Assembly: GCA_028671895.1 (NCBI GenBank)
Contig: CM053796.1
Location: forward strand, 28,456,860-28,520,859
Length of the DNA stretch: 64,000 nt
Reading direction: 5' to 3'
Source: Oenanthe sinensis
Taxonomy: Eukaryota > Streptophyta > Magnoliopsida > Apiales > Apiaceae
Shown one piece after another: positions 1 to 12,005 of the stretch. Below the pieces are notes generated by a model that made no database searches, had not been told where the DNA came from, and saw only the letters and a list, made by a program, of their open reading frames with translations. Both the position numbers and the translations under genes were made by a program. Every line of letters begins with the position of its first letter. Position 1 is the stretch's first letter.

Positions 1-348
1 AAGTGACCGTTCAAGCCTCGCTGGAGGCATGTGGGTGGCTTGAGTATAAATATTCCTATACCAAATATCGTTTATTCATAATTATATTGCATGACAAGTT
101 ATTCTTATGGGAGAGTTCCTATTAGTTGAGTTGCAAGACGACTTTGAACCTGCAACAGTGGATGAGCATGGCCTGAAATTAGGATTGAAATTAGAAGTAG
201 AAGGGGTATTTATGGGTTTTTGCCGTTATATAGATTACTTAACATGCCATTCTCTTACATATGCTTAAAACAATGGGAAAGCTATACAGGTATAAACCTT
301 TAATCTTTTATCTCTTGCTAATTTTGTTTTATTTTGGTGTAATATCAG

Positions 349-3300
349 CTCTTGCAGCAGAAGTGTCTGTGGTTCCTCCATCACGGCTAATGGCTTTAAT
401 TGGTCAGGCTCTAAAGTGGCAGCAGCACCAAGGTTAGAATTCCATGTTACATTCAATGCTATTCTAGTACTTATCATTGAATCTTGAAGGTGAAGCAATC
501 GCCACTGCCATGTTACGTTTCAATCCTATTCCAGTACTTGTCAAGGCCTGATATGTATGCTTTTCTTTAATTTAGTATGTCATTATATTTTGTTATTTAG
601 TACTATTATAAGAAAGGCTGTCAACACTTTACATTAATCGTTGAGAGCTGGGTCTCTGTCTCTCTTTTCATGGTCCAAAAAATATTAACCATTGTTTCTG
701 GTTCAAATCTTTTCAAGTGTTACTCTATTTACCCTTTGAAATCAACGAATTAAGATATTTTTTTGGGATAAAACCTAGTGTGTAGCTATGCCATAGATAA
801 ACTTTACTGCCTTGTTATATCTTTTATGGAGAGATGATTGTTGGTTCTTTCAGGTTTGCTTCCACCTGGAACACAGTTTGACTTGTTTCGAGGTACAGCT
901 GCTATGAAGCAAGATGTAGATGATATGTATCCAACTAGTCTCGGGCATACTATAAAAGTAAGCATCACTTTATTTGAATAGTAAGTTTATACTGCTTATT
1001 TTCTTCAGTAGCCTCTGTGCTTGTGTATGGATCTCACAATGTGTAAATGACTCCATTCTGGTGGACTTTGCATTTCTTTTACTCACTTTGATAATAGTAG
1101 ATTCTGTAGTTGCTATATCTGTAGTGCTATAAGTGCTCATAGAATTTATTTGCGTTAATACAAATAAATGTTTTTATTGTTTTTGGTGATATTAAGAGTA
1201 CTACATCCTTTATTCTTTGTTATAGGCTCATAGCTCAATGTTTATTATGCAAGAAAGATCGGCTATTAGGAAGTGCTATTGTAGTTATCATCAATACATG
1301 ATTTCTTCTTAGAAAATTGTATTACATTTATTTAGTTTGGGTATTTTCATAGAATGAATTGAATGCTGTTTTTTGGTATTAATCCTAATCTTAATGTCAA
1401 TTCTCTCATGTACTGCGGATTGATATGTAAGAGAAAGGAACATCAAACTATAAGTTTTGTCCAGTTCGTTTTTCTAATTCTTTCATATGTGGTGCTCGTT
1501 TATACTTCCACTTTTTATTGAACTTCATAGTCACTAATCTGTGTAGATAAGGGAGTTTGTTTCTTACTTTTGTGTTGATTTTTTTTTAATATATAAAAGT
1601 AGCCTTTTTTCCTGATGATGTCATTCTCATACGGTAGTTTGGGAAAAAAAGTCACCCAGAATGTTCTCGGTTCTCACCAGATGGCCAGTTCCTTGTTTCT
1701 TGCTCTGTTGATGGATTTATCGAGGTACTTGAGATATTAAAATACTCGAAAAGTGGTTAATCTAGGCCGATCATTCTAATTAAATTGCTTTCTGGATTCT
1801 GTTTTGCCAGGTTTGGGATCACATAAGCGGAAAACTTAAGAAGGATCTCCAGTATCAGGCTGAAGTGAGTTCTTTTTGTTAATCTTCGGTTCCAGTTCTT
1901 CTGTTTTCTATATATGCAGTCTTTTATGTTTATTGATATCATATTTCTGCAAAAAAAATTAGTTTGTTTAAATTTCCTTGCAAATATAATGTTTGCAGAA
2001 GTTTTTAAAATGATATTCCTTTGTTACAAACACTAATTTTGAAATTGTTCTTTAGGTACACATCATTACATTCAGATAGAGAACTGCGCCCTCTGATATA
2101 ATTTTGTAGATTATTTCGCAAGGCATCTAACATGGAATTGTGTAAAAAAAAATGCATGCATGTCCAATATATCAATGTGCAACACACTATTATGAAGGTC
2201 AACTTAGTTTGGTAATATGTTGTTATAGAATAAGGATCAGCTTCACAAAGATCTGGGTTACGTTCTAATTTTATAAAACAATCATAAACTTAATCAAGAT
2301 ATATCCAAGCAATCTTCTAATATATTTCTTAGCAATCTCCAACTACTATAGATCAGATTTTAGCAATCTTAATTATTCTCCAACAATCTTGCCATATCTT
2401 TTTGATAGACCAGAATCGCGGTCGGCATCATTGTCATCATCTGATTTATTTGATTCTATAACAGACAGGATAATTTAAATCTTACAAATATAATTCAGTT
2501 CTCTAATCTGTTTGCATAACATATTATTGGACTGTCTTTGAAGTTATGCTCTAATCTTTTGCAGGAAACATTCATGATGCATGAAGATGCTGTACTTTGT
2601 GTTGATTTTAGTAGGGATTCGGAAATGCTTGCATCTGGATCTCAGGATGGAAAGATTAAAGTAAGCTGTAGTGTTATGCAAGTTCATATACATAGATCTC
2701 TTCTGCAGTTAGCAATCTCCTTACCATAGCCAAAAGAAAAAAGGGGTTCTGAGGTTGTGGAGGTGATGGGCTTTGTTTGTACACCGGGCCTCTTTGTCCA
2801 AAACATTAATAAGCTGTTATAATAAGACAAAAGGGGTTCTGTTTGGTCTTTTGTTTGTTTTTTCTTGTGCCTACTATACAATCCTTGTGTGATTGGGCCA
2901 TTGGGGTAGGGCAATTGCACCAAAAATTCGAGTTCCTTTGGGGTTTCCTTCTTGGTAGCTTTCAGCAATTTTTTAGTAGTTACATAACTTATATGCATTT
3001 GTAAAATATATGTTGTTGACTATGTAAAAAAACTAGAAATTTGGTAGTATCTTTATGGGGTATTCATTATTTTTTTATGGTTACAGGTTTGGCGCATTAG
3101 AACCGGCCAATGCTTGCGTCGCCTTGAGCGTGCACATTCCCAAGGTGTTACAAGTGTTGTCTTTTCTCGAGACGGAACTCAGCTGCTAAGCACATCATTT
3201 GATGGAACTGCAAGGTGCTGTAATACTGTTATTGTGATATATCTGTTTGTTGTTGAATAATGTTTCTCCCATCTTAAATTAGGTTTCACTTGAACATGTG

Positions 3301-6300
3301 ATTTTAGAACATATATTAGGGCCTTATAAGGACCGTTAAAGTTAATATTTTTAAAAATATGCAGATTCACTACTCGAGAGACTAATGCCAAGGTTCTTAT
3401 ATGAGTATATGGACACTTTTCGTTGTAGTTTTCCTTGAGAATTTTACGTGAAAGTGATACTTACCCTTAGGCAGAAAAGGGTTATATAATATTTTCAACA
3501 CTGTCTGTGTACACACACACACATCTATATCACTTGCAGTTTTTAAAGAAAAAAAGTAGACTATTGGGCAATCCCTGCAATTAATGGTTATGGACCTAGA
3601 GACATTGTGTATACAAGTTCATTATCCTATAAAATCTGGGAATTAATTAGTATCTTTCAGCCAATTATTTTTCAACATGATAGACGATGATGTCTTGAGC
3701 GGCAAATTAAACTTTCTGAAACTCTTTATCTAATGGGTTTCATTTTGTTTGTAAATCTATGTTAGTTGAAATTCACTTTAATAGAGAGGTCGAGTACGGA
3801 TGTCTGCCGACTTGGGTGAAAATATCATTCTTGCTATCTCTTAGTCACTTATTATTTTAATTATTAAATACAATAGATCTAAATGACTAATTGGGTTGGC
3901 TTCTACTGCTGATGTAGAATACATGGGCTAAAGTCGGGGAAGCTGTTGAAAGAATTCCGTGGCCATACATCGTATGTGAATGATGCCATATTTACACATG
4001 ATGGGCTTCGTGTTATAACTGCATCCAGTGACTGCACAGTCAAGGTTGGTTCTTTCTATTGTCTGTCAGCTTAGGCTAGAAAGACAACAAAGGTTCTTTC
4101 TTACAACTATGTGAATGATATGTATGATGTACCAAATATAGGTCTGGGATTTGAAAACTACAGACTGCCTGCATACATTTAAGCCACCACCTCCTCTAAG
4201 GGTATGTTTTTTGATAAATACATAATTACATGTTATCTATATTCTAATATTGTATTTTTCTTATATCTTGCTGTATTTAACTCTCTTTTTGAATGGTCAG
4301 GGGGGTGATGCATCTGTGAATTCTGTTCATCTTTTCTCAAAAAGCTCAGATCACATTATTGTGTGTAACAAGACATCATCAATATACCTAATGACACTTC
4401 AGGGGCAGGTAAATGTTCCTATCTTATACAAACTGGGGAAGTCTATGGTTCTATGCCATTATGTTGATGGAGTGCAGTAGTTATTCATCCAAAGGTAGAT
4501 TAAGAATGGAGAGAAATAATGTAGTTATATAGAGACAGAGAAGGTATCCAAAGAAACGAGAGACAATAGTAGAACATATATTGAGATCTCACTATTGGTT
4601 AAGTGCTTGAAGTGTTTTGAATTTTTTTTTTGGGTTGTTTTGTTTATGGTCAATTTCAAAATTTTAAGTACTCATGCACCCTTGCAGCCTTGCCTGTACT
4701 GAGGCTTAAATCCTCGATCTCTTATTACCAAGAGGAGAGGGGTATCCGCTATAAAAATGAAGCTGGAAAGGTAAAATGATGTAAGCAAGGAATGACTGTC
4801 ACGAACAGTTGGGACATAGGTTATATATATACTTGAATTAAGTTCAAAGTATAAATTTTCTTTAAAATAAATATGCTTTTTTTAATAAAATACCTTGACC
4901 TACGTGAAAAAGTCAATTTTCTTATAATATGGACAGGAGGAGTACATTAATTTTCTCTATTAGGAAAAATAGTGGTTGTAGTAGTATTAATGCAAATTCC
5001 TAAATACCAATGTGTGTGTGACAGAATTGCTGATTAACTTTCTGTAGTTTCCAGTAAATCCGCAGGAATTCTTTAAAAACTTTTTTAGTGCTAGGTGCGG
5101 GAGATTGCAATATGCAGCTATTAATATCCAGTTTTAATGAGGCCCGTCACTTGTCAAAGATAAAATCTGCATGTAGTTAAATTAATTTGAAGGAACAACT
5201 CACTTGATCAACTTGACAAACTGATGCTCCCTCATGATTTTGAGGATATGCATGCAGTTGTAATTAGGGTTGTCAAACGGATATTTTGGATATGAATCTT
5301 CCTATGTCCGAAAATTTGAATCCGTATCCAAATCTGAATATATCCGGAAAAATAATATCTGAATCCGAATCTGAATCCGGCAGATAATATCTGAATCCGG
5401 CTGATAATGTCTGAATCCGGATATAATTCGAATCCGAATCATGTTTTATGTTTTTTCAAAATTAAATAAATAAAAAAATTTAAATATAATATTTTTATTT
5501 TTAAATAAAAAATATATGTATAATAATTATATATAGAGAATAAAGTTCCTGTGATTACCTCATGAAAATTACCTAAGGTGCGAGTGTTTTTTAGTGTGGG
5601 TATTTTTGTAATTGTATATAATTCTCTGTAATTACAATAACACCCGCATGTATTTATATGAGAATTTTTATTAAACTCTGGAAAATTATGTGAGGTAACC
5701 TCAGGAACATTAATCTCTTATATATATCTTAGAAAAATATATTTTTTAAAGAATAAATAAATGTATACGTATATATTATAAATTGAATATAATAAAATAT
5801 ATATTTATATTATATATTTCTATATTATATATATTTAAATTCGGATTCAGATATTATCGAATATGGATATACCCATATTCATATTCGTATCCGAAATTTT
5901 CGGATTCGGATACGGATAATATCCGACTTGTTTCGAATACGAATACAGATATTTCCAACGGATATACAATATCTCGAATTTTTTTGAAAATACCATGGGT
6001 GGTCTTCTGAAGTCTTTCAGTGGATAATGAATTGATAAGATCAGCCACAGTTTAACTTTGTTTTTTGTTCTTCGGGCAAGTAGCATTTAAAATTGTCAGG
6101 CTCTCAGTTGCTTCTTTATGATGTATGTGCAGGTTGTAAAGAGCTTTTCATCAGGTAAAAGAGAAGGTGGTGATTTTGTGGCAGCTTGTTTATCACCTAA
6201 AGGGGACTGGATATATTGTGTTGGTGAAGACAGGTATTTGCTTACACCATGTTTAGTCAGACGGTGTCTATTACTCTCGTGTACTGTATTGCACTGTTAC

Positions 6301-8100
6301 TTGCTTAGCATATAGTTTCCTTGTTCGTCTGTCAAGTGTTGACAGTCACTTTCACATATTTATGCACAATTTTCTTTCATCTCAACTGTTCTTGCCTTTA
6401 ATCTTATGATGACTATATAAAAGACTTGGGATTTTGGGGGCATGCTATATGTGATATGTATATGCGCACACATATATGATGATATGCTTGATAGAGTAAC
6501 TCCAAGTGAAACATAGGACATTATTTATCAAGTTGATAATAAATTTAATAGTCTGTGCAATATTGCAAAGAAAGGGGGTTATCAGAGGAAAGCAAGAATA
6601 CTTATATAAGGGTTAGACTATATTGATTTTAATATATGCAGATCAACCAAGCTAGTTATTCTTGAGTCACTTCCACTTCAAACCTTGGCTGTAGTCATGC
6701 TATTAGAGCCCTTTGTGGAGAATCACTTTCATCCTCAAATGGTTTAAAGATATTTGTATTAATATATGCAGATCAACTAAACTAGTTATCTTTAAGTCAC
6801 TCAGAGCTGAACCTTGGCTGTAGTCATGCTATTAGAATCATGGTGAATATCCAGAGCAAGTCTATAATCATGACACTTGAATCATCTAGATATCTATCAG
6901 ATATGATTATTGTTATGGAACATGGACCTGGACCAACGCCCTGATGTGGGTCCTTGTGGATAACATATTTGACCACATATAGTTTAAATATGATACCTTG
7001 AACTGCAGTCATTTAGACTTTTAATGATTTAAGAAGTCATGAGTTTGTTCAATTCCAACCTTAAGAAGAGCTATAAAAGTATGGTGGTAGATAATCAAGA
7101 CTTCAAGATAAACGTTTTTTAGAATCTTTGAAAATAGGGTGTATTCAATTTAGACTTTGTAAGTTTTCTTTATGTCATATTCTGTAGTATTGCGTAGTAC
7201 ACAATGTTTTTCTTATGTGACCTGTTAGGTACATTTGAGTTCTTTTGAAAATGCATGCTTATTCTATTATGTACGTCATCTATTAATTAATTTATTAATA
7301 GCATGCAGCCAGAAGTTTGTAGGATTGCTTTTATGCCATATTGTCTATTGACATCGACATATAGTGTACCCAAAAGTTGTTTAATGTAGAAAATGATTAA
7401 ACTAAATGCTGATGTAGATGTTTTCACCTAAAGCATATGTTTATTATATATTAGGTACATTACCTATTGATTGGCCTGTTATTTATTTGCAGAAATATGT
7501 ATTGCTTCAGCCACCAATCAGGCAAACTGGAGCATTTGATGAAGGTAATATTTTCAATAAACCCTAATGATTTTCATTCTACACCACCCGGGCAAACCAA
7601 CCCTCCTCCAAGAAGAATTCTTCATGAAAATTGAAAAAACTATAAACCTGGTTGAAAAAAAAAAGTGCAGTATAGGGATTATGTTGTTGCTCCACATTAT
7701 CTTAAAATATTATTTGTCTCACTGAGGAATTTAGTCTGTCTGTTTTCTTTCATGTAGAAGTTCAAATAAGTCCGTGCTCACTTCTCTTTTTTCCTTTGAT
7801 CCTGTGCATTACGAGTATTTTTGTTTTTGGTGCAAGTTCAATATTAGTTGAGAAGTAAAAAAAGTATAATCTTTGCAACTAGATTTGCAAAAGCATTCGA
7901 TGATTTGCAGCATGAAAATATTTTGTTATTTTTTTCGCCTAGTTTTAGCATATTCTATCATCTGCACACTAAAGCATTCTCTAAACACTTTGCCTTGGCA
8001 GGTGCATGAGAAGGATGTAATTGGTATAACCCATCACCCGCATAGAAATCTGGTTGCCACCTATGGAGAAGATTGCACGATGAAGTTGTGGAAGCCTTGA
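349..8100 (+). CDS. SMU1: SMU1 homolog, WD40-repeat splicing factor (5' partial)
   Basis: Seen: twelve exons at 349-432, 854-957, 1638-1724, 1811-1864, 2565-2660, 3087-3214, 3918-4044, 4142-4201, 4301-4408, 6133-6233, 7493-7544 and 8002-8100, all with GT-AG introns. They join into one frame of 365 complete codons plus stop. The encoded part begins in the linker (VVPPSRLMALIGQALKW), runs through the WD repeats (blade ends VWDHIS, VWRIRT, VWDLKT, LWKP) and ends ITHHPHRN...DCTMKLWKP-stop. Known: SMU1 is a nuclear spliceosome-associated protein that works with RED in constitutive and alternative splicing; plant SMU1 is about 510 residues, so roughly 150-170 N-terminal residues with the LisH/CTLH region are missing here. 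Inference: those exons lie left of the window and bases 1-348 are intron. The 1.7-kb ninth intron visible here holds a nested repeat. No lesion is seen in the visible exons. Confidence 0.95.
5266..5990. repeat. Foldback-type repeat in SMU1 intron, rich in ATCCGAATCTGAATCCGG-like units
   Basis: The left part (about 5266-5440) repeats units such as ATCTGAATCCGG. The right part (about 5838-5980) carries the complementary units (CGGATTCAGAT, CGGATTCGGATACGG), so the ends form a large imperfect inverted repeat. The centre is AT-rich and contains a second inserted element. This is a non-autonomous, foldback-like plant repeat. The exact ends and superfamily are not certain. Confidence 0.7.
5544..5713. 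mobile_element. Small MITE nested inside the SMU1-intron repeat
   Basis: The left end GTTCCTGTGATTACCTCA and the right end TGAGGTAACCTCAGGAAC are imperfect inverted repeats about 170 bp apart. The interior is AT-rich with no coding potential. It interrupts the larger foldback repeat and is therefore the younger insertion. Confidence 0.6.
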
Positions 8101-9606
8101 AAACATAAATCATTGTTTGGTCTTCTGTCAGAATCTAGTCACCTTGAGATTGAGATGGCACTTTTTGGTGCTTACAAGGCTGGAACTAAATTATCTAGGT
8201 CAATGTAATTTGGCTCCTGCAAAGTACTGATGCATAATTTTTTAAACTGTTAGTACTTGTTCCAAAATTCATATGTAAGTCATAATGTTAGGTATATTTG
8301 CACGGAGAAGTAGAATTTTTTAAGATTTCATATATATATGATTTAACTTCGAACCATGATAAAAGTAGATCCACTAGAGAGACAGCTTTTAATTTTTATG
8401 TGTTTTTCGTCATCCCTTACCTCAGCAAAAGCTATAGTGCTACTACACACACCGCACTCCATTGCAGAAGACACGCATATAAACTAAAATATACTTTAAA
8501 TTTTATAATAAACACCAACTAAAAGACTCTAATTTGTTCAAATGTATTGCTACTAATCAGAAAATACGTAATCATGTGTTATATATGTTTCGAATTTACT
8601 TCTTCGATTCCTACTTCAATATTTATATCGGACAAATTTTTTATTGTGATATTATAATTATGTAACTTGATATTTAAATTAGTAGTCCGTTTAACTAAAT
8701 TTTAAAAAATTATTCATGACTGGAAAATCATTTAAAAGCGAAAAATAAAAATAATAATAATTTCAAGTTACTTTTATTTGAGTAATTTTATTATTTTGTC
8801 ATCTATGTAATTTATAAGTTATTAAAAATATAAAAAAAATCATAAATTGTAAATTCGAATAATAATGTTGAATTTTATTTAAAAAATATGAAAATAAAAT
8901 AAATTATTTAAAAAAAATTGTTCCTGCCAACTCCTTTTTAATTTTAAAATATTTTTTTAACTCTAAATCATTTTTTAATTAATTACAGAAATAAATATTT
9001 TTAAAATGAACCCAAAAATCATTTGAAGTGCCTTACTTTAATTCCAGACAAACATGAAACACCCTGGAAATAATACTATAAAAAGTGGGATCTCACGCAC
9101 ACATATATGTATATAGTATATATAATATATTAATTTATATTGAAAAATATAATAAAATTTAAAAAGTCGAGGTTTGATCAGTTTAATCAATTTTTTTTTT
9201 AAAAAAAAAGATAAACTATGAAGGAATATTCGGAATAATTGTGGTAGACATGTCGTACAAACCGGCCCTATTTGTTTATTCACATTCATATTTATTTATG
9301 GTGTACGCAATAACCACGTTCCAATTGAAAAATTCATATTTATTTAATCTCAACACATCTCCTAAATATATCTATATATATCATCTCCCGTTTAAATAAT
9401 TAAAATTATTTTAAATATTGACCATTGTTACTAATTTCACTAAAATTCAAAAAATTTTAATTATTAATTATTTTATATTATTTTAACTAACTAACTAATT
9501 TATCGCCACTCCGACCCATGTCATAAAAATAATTTTATAAAATTAAAATATTTGGGTTGAATAAATCTAATATTTGACAGGCTGGAAAATAGAAGCTTCT
9601 GTCGGC
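8101..9606. other. SMU1 3'UTR and spacer before the bZIP gene
   Basis: AT-rich sequence. The first few hundred bases after the SMU1 stop are presumably its 3'UTR. The stretch about 8560-9550 is extremely AT-rich with homopolymer runs. I see no gene or RNA in it. The last part is the bZIP promoter. Confidence 0.6.
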
Positions 9607-9613
9607 TATAAAA
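9607..9613 (+). promoter_or_regulatory. TATA box of the bZIP gene
   Basis: TATAAAA followed by a C-rich run, 520 bp upstream of the bZIP start codon and about 290 bp upstream of the first leader uORF. The spacing implies transcription starting near 9635-9645 and a long leader of about 480 nt, as is typical for group S1 bZIP genes. A possible small 5'UTR intron (GTAAGC at 9674 to TTTTCAG ending at 9787) follows. Confidence 0.6.
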
Positions 9614-9894
9614 ACCCCCCCACGCCCCTATGCTTACCTTCTTTGGTCTCAGCTTTGTTTGCATCGCCTACCTGTAAGCAAGTTTCCTCCCCCTTTCTCT
9701 CTTGTTTCTAGTTTCTAGTATAGATATTGATATTATTAATTAATCTATATATTTGTAGATCTAATTAGTTTTAATTTTATTTTTCAGTTATTGAATTGAA
9801 TCAGCTACAAGAAGAAATCTATATACGTATCTGCTCCGATCATCTCAGGGTTTTGTGGTATTCTGATATTGTTGTTGTGTGTATATTTTGTACT

Positions 9895-9906
9895 ATGTTA
9901 CAATGA
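9895..9906 (+). CDS. Mini upstream ORF (3 codons) overlapping the sucrose-control uORF
   Basis: ATG TTA CAA TGA. Its stop overlaps the start of the next uORF as ATGA. A ribosome that initiates here terminates exactly on the start of the sucrose-control uORF. This is consistent with termination-reinitiation or with tuning of leaky scanning. The reading frame is seen directly; the function is inferred. Confidence 0.5.
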   Translation: MLQ

Positions 9907-9980
9907 TTTTCGTGCGTCGTATTCGTATTCTTCACTCCTTTTCCGTTGTATATCTCTACTTGCTCTACGTCTTTTCCTGA
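9903..9980 (+). CDS. Sucrose-control upstream ORF (SC-peptide), 25 aa
   Basis: A short ORF in the bZIP leader whose C-terminal half reads SFSVVYLYLLYVFS-stop, a hydrophobic, Tyr/Phe-rich tail ending in Ser. Known: group S1 bZIP mRNAs (bZIP11, 2, 44, 53, 1) carry a conserved uORF whose peptide stalls the ribosome at high sucrose and represses main-ORF translation. The conserved part is the C-terminus, as here. The N-terminus (MIFVRRIRIL) is basic and is the variable part of the family. The stop lies 146 nt upstream of the main ATG, so reinitiation is possible when the ribosome is not stalled. This is good evidence that the downstream bZIP is sucrose-regulated at translation. Confidence 0.85.
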   Translation: MIFVRRIRILHSFSVVYLYLLYVFS

Positions 9981-10126
9981 ATTCACCTTCCTCGAAAACG
10001 TTGATTATACCCTTTTTCTTGATTTAAGGCTAGAAAACACCTGTTTGTGTTTGTTTTTACCTGAAATATAATATACCCCCGACAATACGAGGATCGTAAA
10101 AAGAATCACAAATTAAGTTAGAAGAT

Positions 10127-10585
10127 ATGGCGTCTACGCAAACACAAATTAGTTCAGGCTCTGATGGTGATTTACGATATGCTAAGTTTGATGAGAGGAA
10201 GAGGAAGAGGATGATATCGAATAGGGAATCCGCTAGGAGGTCGAGAATGAAGAAGCAGCAGCGTGTTGATGAATTGATTGGGGAAATGAGCCTGTTGCAA
10301 AACCAGAACAAGGTTGTTATGAACAAGATTAATGATGCAACGGATAAGTTTGTTGCTGTTGTGTTGGAGAATAATGTTTTGAGAGCTCAATTGTCGGAGT
10401 TGGGTGATAGGTTGTATTCCCTCAACTCGGTTCTGGCTATTGTGGAGGAGGTGAGTGGTTTTGCCATGGATATTCCTAGGATGCCGGATACGTTGATGGA
10501 ACCGTGGCAGATACCGGATGCTTTGATGGAACCGTGGCAGCAACCAATGCCAATCACGGCGTCTGCTGATATGTTCAATTGCTGA
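10127..10585 (+). CDS. Group S1 bZIP transcription factor (bZIP11/bZIP44/bZIP53 type), 152 aa
   Basis: Seen: a single-exon CDS. The basic region has the invariant N-x7-R signature (NRESARRSR, Asn32 to Arg40). A zipper follows with heptad positions Leu50, Leu57, Val64, Ala71, Val78, Leu85, Leu92 and Leu99. The long zipper, small size and lack of coding introns fit group S1. Known: these nuclear factors bind ACGT-core elements (G-box/ACTCAT) as heterodimers with group C bZIPs. They reprogram amino-acid and sugar metabolism under low energy, and their translation is repressed by sucrose through the leader peptide found just upstream. Odd: near the C-terminus there is an in-frame tandem duplication, PDTLMEPWQI followed by PDALMEPWQQ (residues 120-139), with matching DNA. 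Which S1 paralogue this is cannot be decided from the sequence alone. Confidence 0.93.
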   Translation: MASTQTQISSGSDGDLRYAKFDERKRKRMISNRESARRSRMKKQQRVDELIGEMSLLQNQNKVVMNKINDATDKFVAVVLENNVLRAQLSELGDRLYSLNSVLAIVEEVSGFAMDIPRMPDTLMEPWQIPDALMEPWQQPMPITASADMFNC

Positions 10586-12005
10586 ATTATGTTGCTGGTG
10601 TCGTGTGGCTATGGTGCAAAATGTGTTTATATGTATTGATAAATATCTATTGTTGCTGAGATGTGATGAACTCAAAGTGTGTTGTATCATAGTGAATTTT
10701 ATGAATTTCAGTTTGTATGGAGAACAATATTATTAGTCGGAAATCTTAATATTTATATCGGATGTTTGATTCTCTTTGGAAGGTTCTTTTGATGTTATTC
10801 TGTAATTTTAATGTTCTCTATTAGTTATTGTAGCATGATGTTTGGACAATGATAAAGTGAAAGCACAAGAAAACTTAGGTGTTGTTTAGTTGTTTGGATC
10901 ATGAGATTCCAACTCAGTTAACGTAAATGGAAATTTGATTCCGAGATTACTTAGAACATATACTCATTTGTAAGGCTATAAGTCAACTCATTCAAAAAAC
11001 TCATTATCATTTTCATTTTCGTAAATGGGTTTGGAATTTCATGATCCAGCCGGCTCCAAAACAACAAGAAACAGAAACAGAGACTTGTAAAACAAACAGT
11101 TGTGGAATAGGACACAACCTTAAACAGAGTGCTGTAGGCTGTTAGCACCTGTTCAGTTGATCAGTGACGAACCGAGTTGAAACTTCAAACCGTCTTGGCT
11201 TTGCAAATGAGTTGAGTTGATTATCGATCAACCGAGTTCAAAACTCCAAACCTTTGGTTGATACTTGCTATGACATGAAAAGCTAATTTGCTTAATTGCT
11301 TTGCCACCGCCTTATATGGTTTATTAGTCCAAAACTCTGTATACATGTTATGGTTTTATCTTCAAAACCTGCCAAGCTATGCTCTTAGATTTATTCCTAT
11401 TTTATATATTAAAATTTGTTAAATTATTAACAAGTCAATTAATAAATAAAAAGTTTTTATATGAAAAAGAATGTCAATAAATAATATATGTTTAATGTTT
11501 TTTATTATATATTATTTAGTATTCTATTTTAAAATTTATATTTATGTTCATTTCAATTATGTATTTAATCTACTTATTTGATATATGCTATATGTATATG
11601 TGTGTGTAAATATAGACACACATACATATATATGGTTTATTTGAGTAGGTCATTTTTTAACCCAAACACATATAATCTCTCATACATTATTTTTTAAATT
11701 TTGTAAGACATTTAAAAATATTATTATTAGTAAATTTTATAAAAACGATGGTATTTTTCTCATTTTATTCACAAGAATCCGGAAGGACCGGAACCATCTT
11801 ACGGATCCCTGTTACAATTTTAACAGGATGACATACAACTCAAAAAAAAAAAACTCGTAGCAATTTCCCAAGATAAGAAAAAAGCTTGGAATGTCTAGAA
11901 CGACGTCGGATCAAACATTTGAGAAATGATCGGAGCAAGTCAGTTAAAACAACAATTTTGATCATCGATATATGACAGTGGAATTGGCTGATTGCAATCA
12001 CAAAA
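10586..12005. other. bZIP 3'UTR and spacer before VPS51
   Basis: AT-rich spacer without convincing ORFs. The first 150-250 bases are probably the bZIP 3'UTR. The part at 11400-11700 is AT microsatellite-like. The VPS51 promoter must lie at its right end, but no clear TATA box is evident. Confidence 0.5.

Noticed and set aside
4800..4945. Stowaway-like end GGACAGGAGGAGTA in the SMU1 intron
   Set aside because: One degenerate end only; no partner, so not reported as an element.
10172..10690. Long antisense ORF (172 codons) over the bZIP gene
   Set aside because: It is the mirror of the bZIP coding frame. The sense strand has the conserved basic region and zipper, and the antisense product shows no domain.
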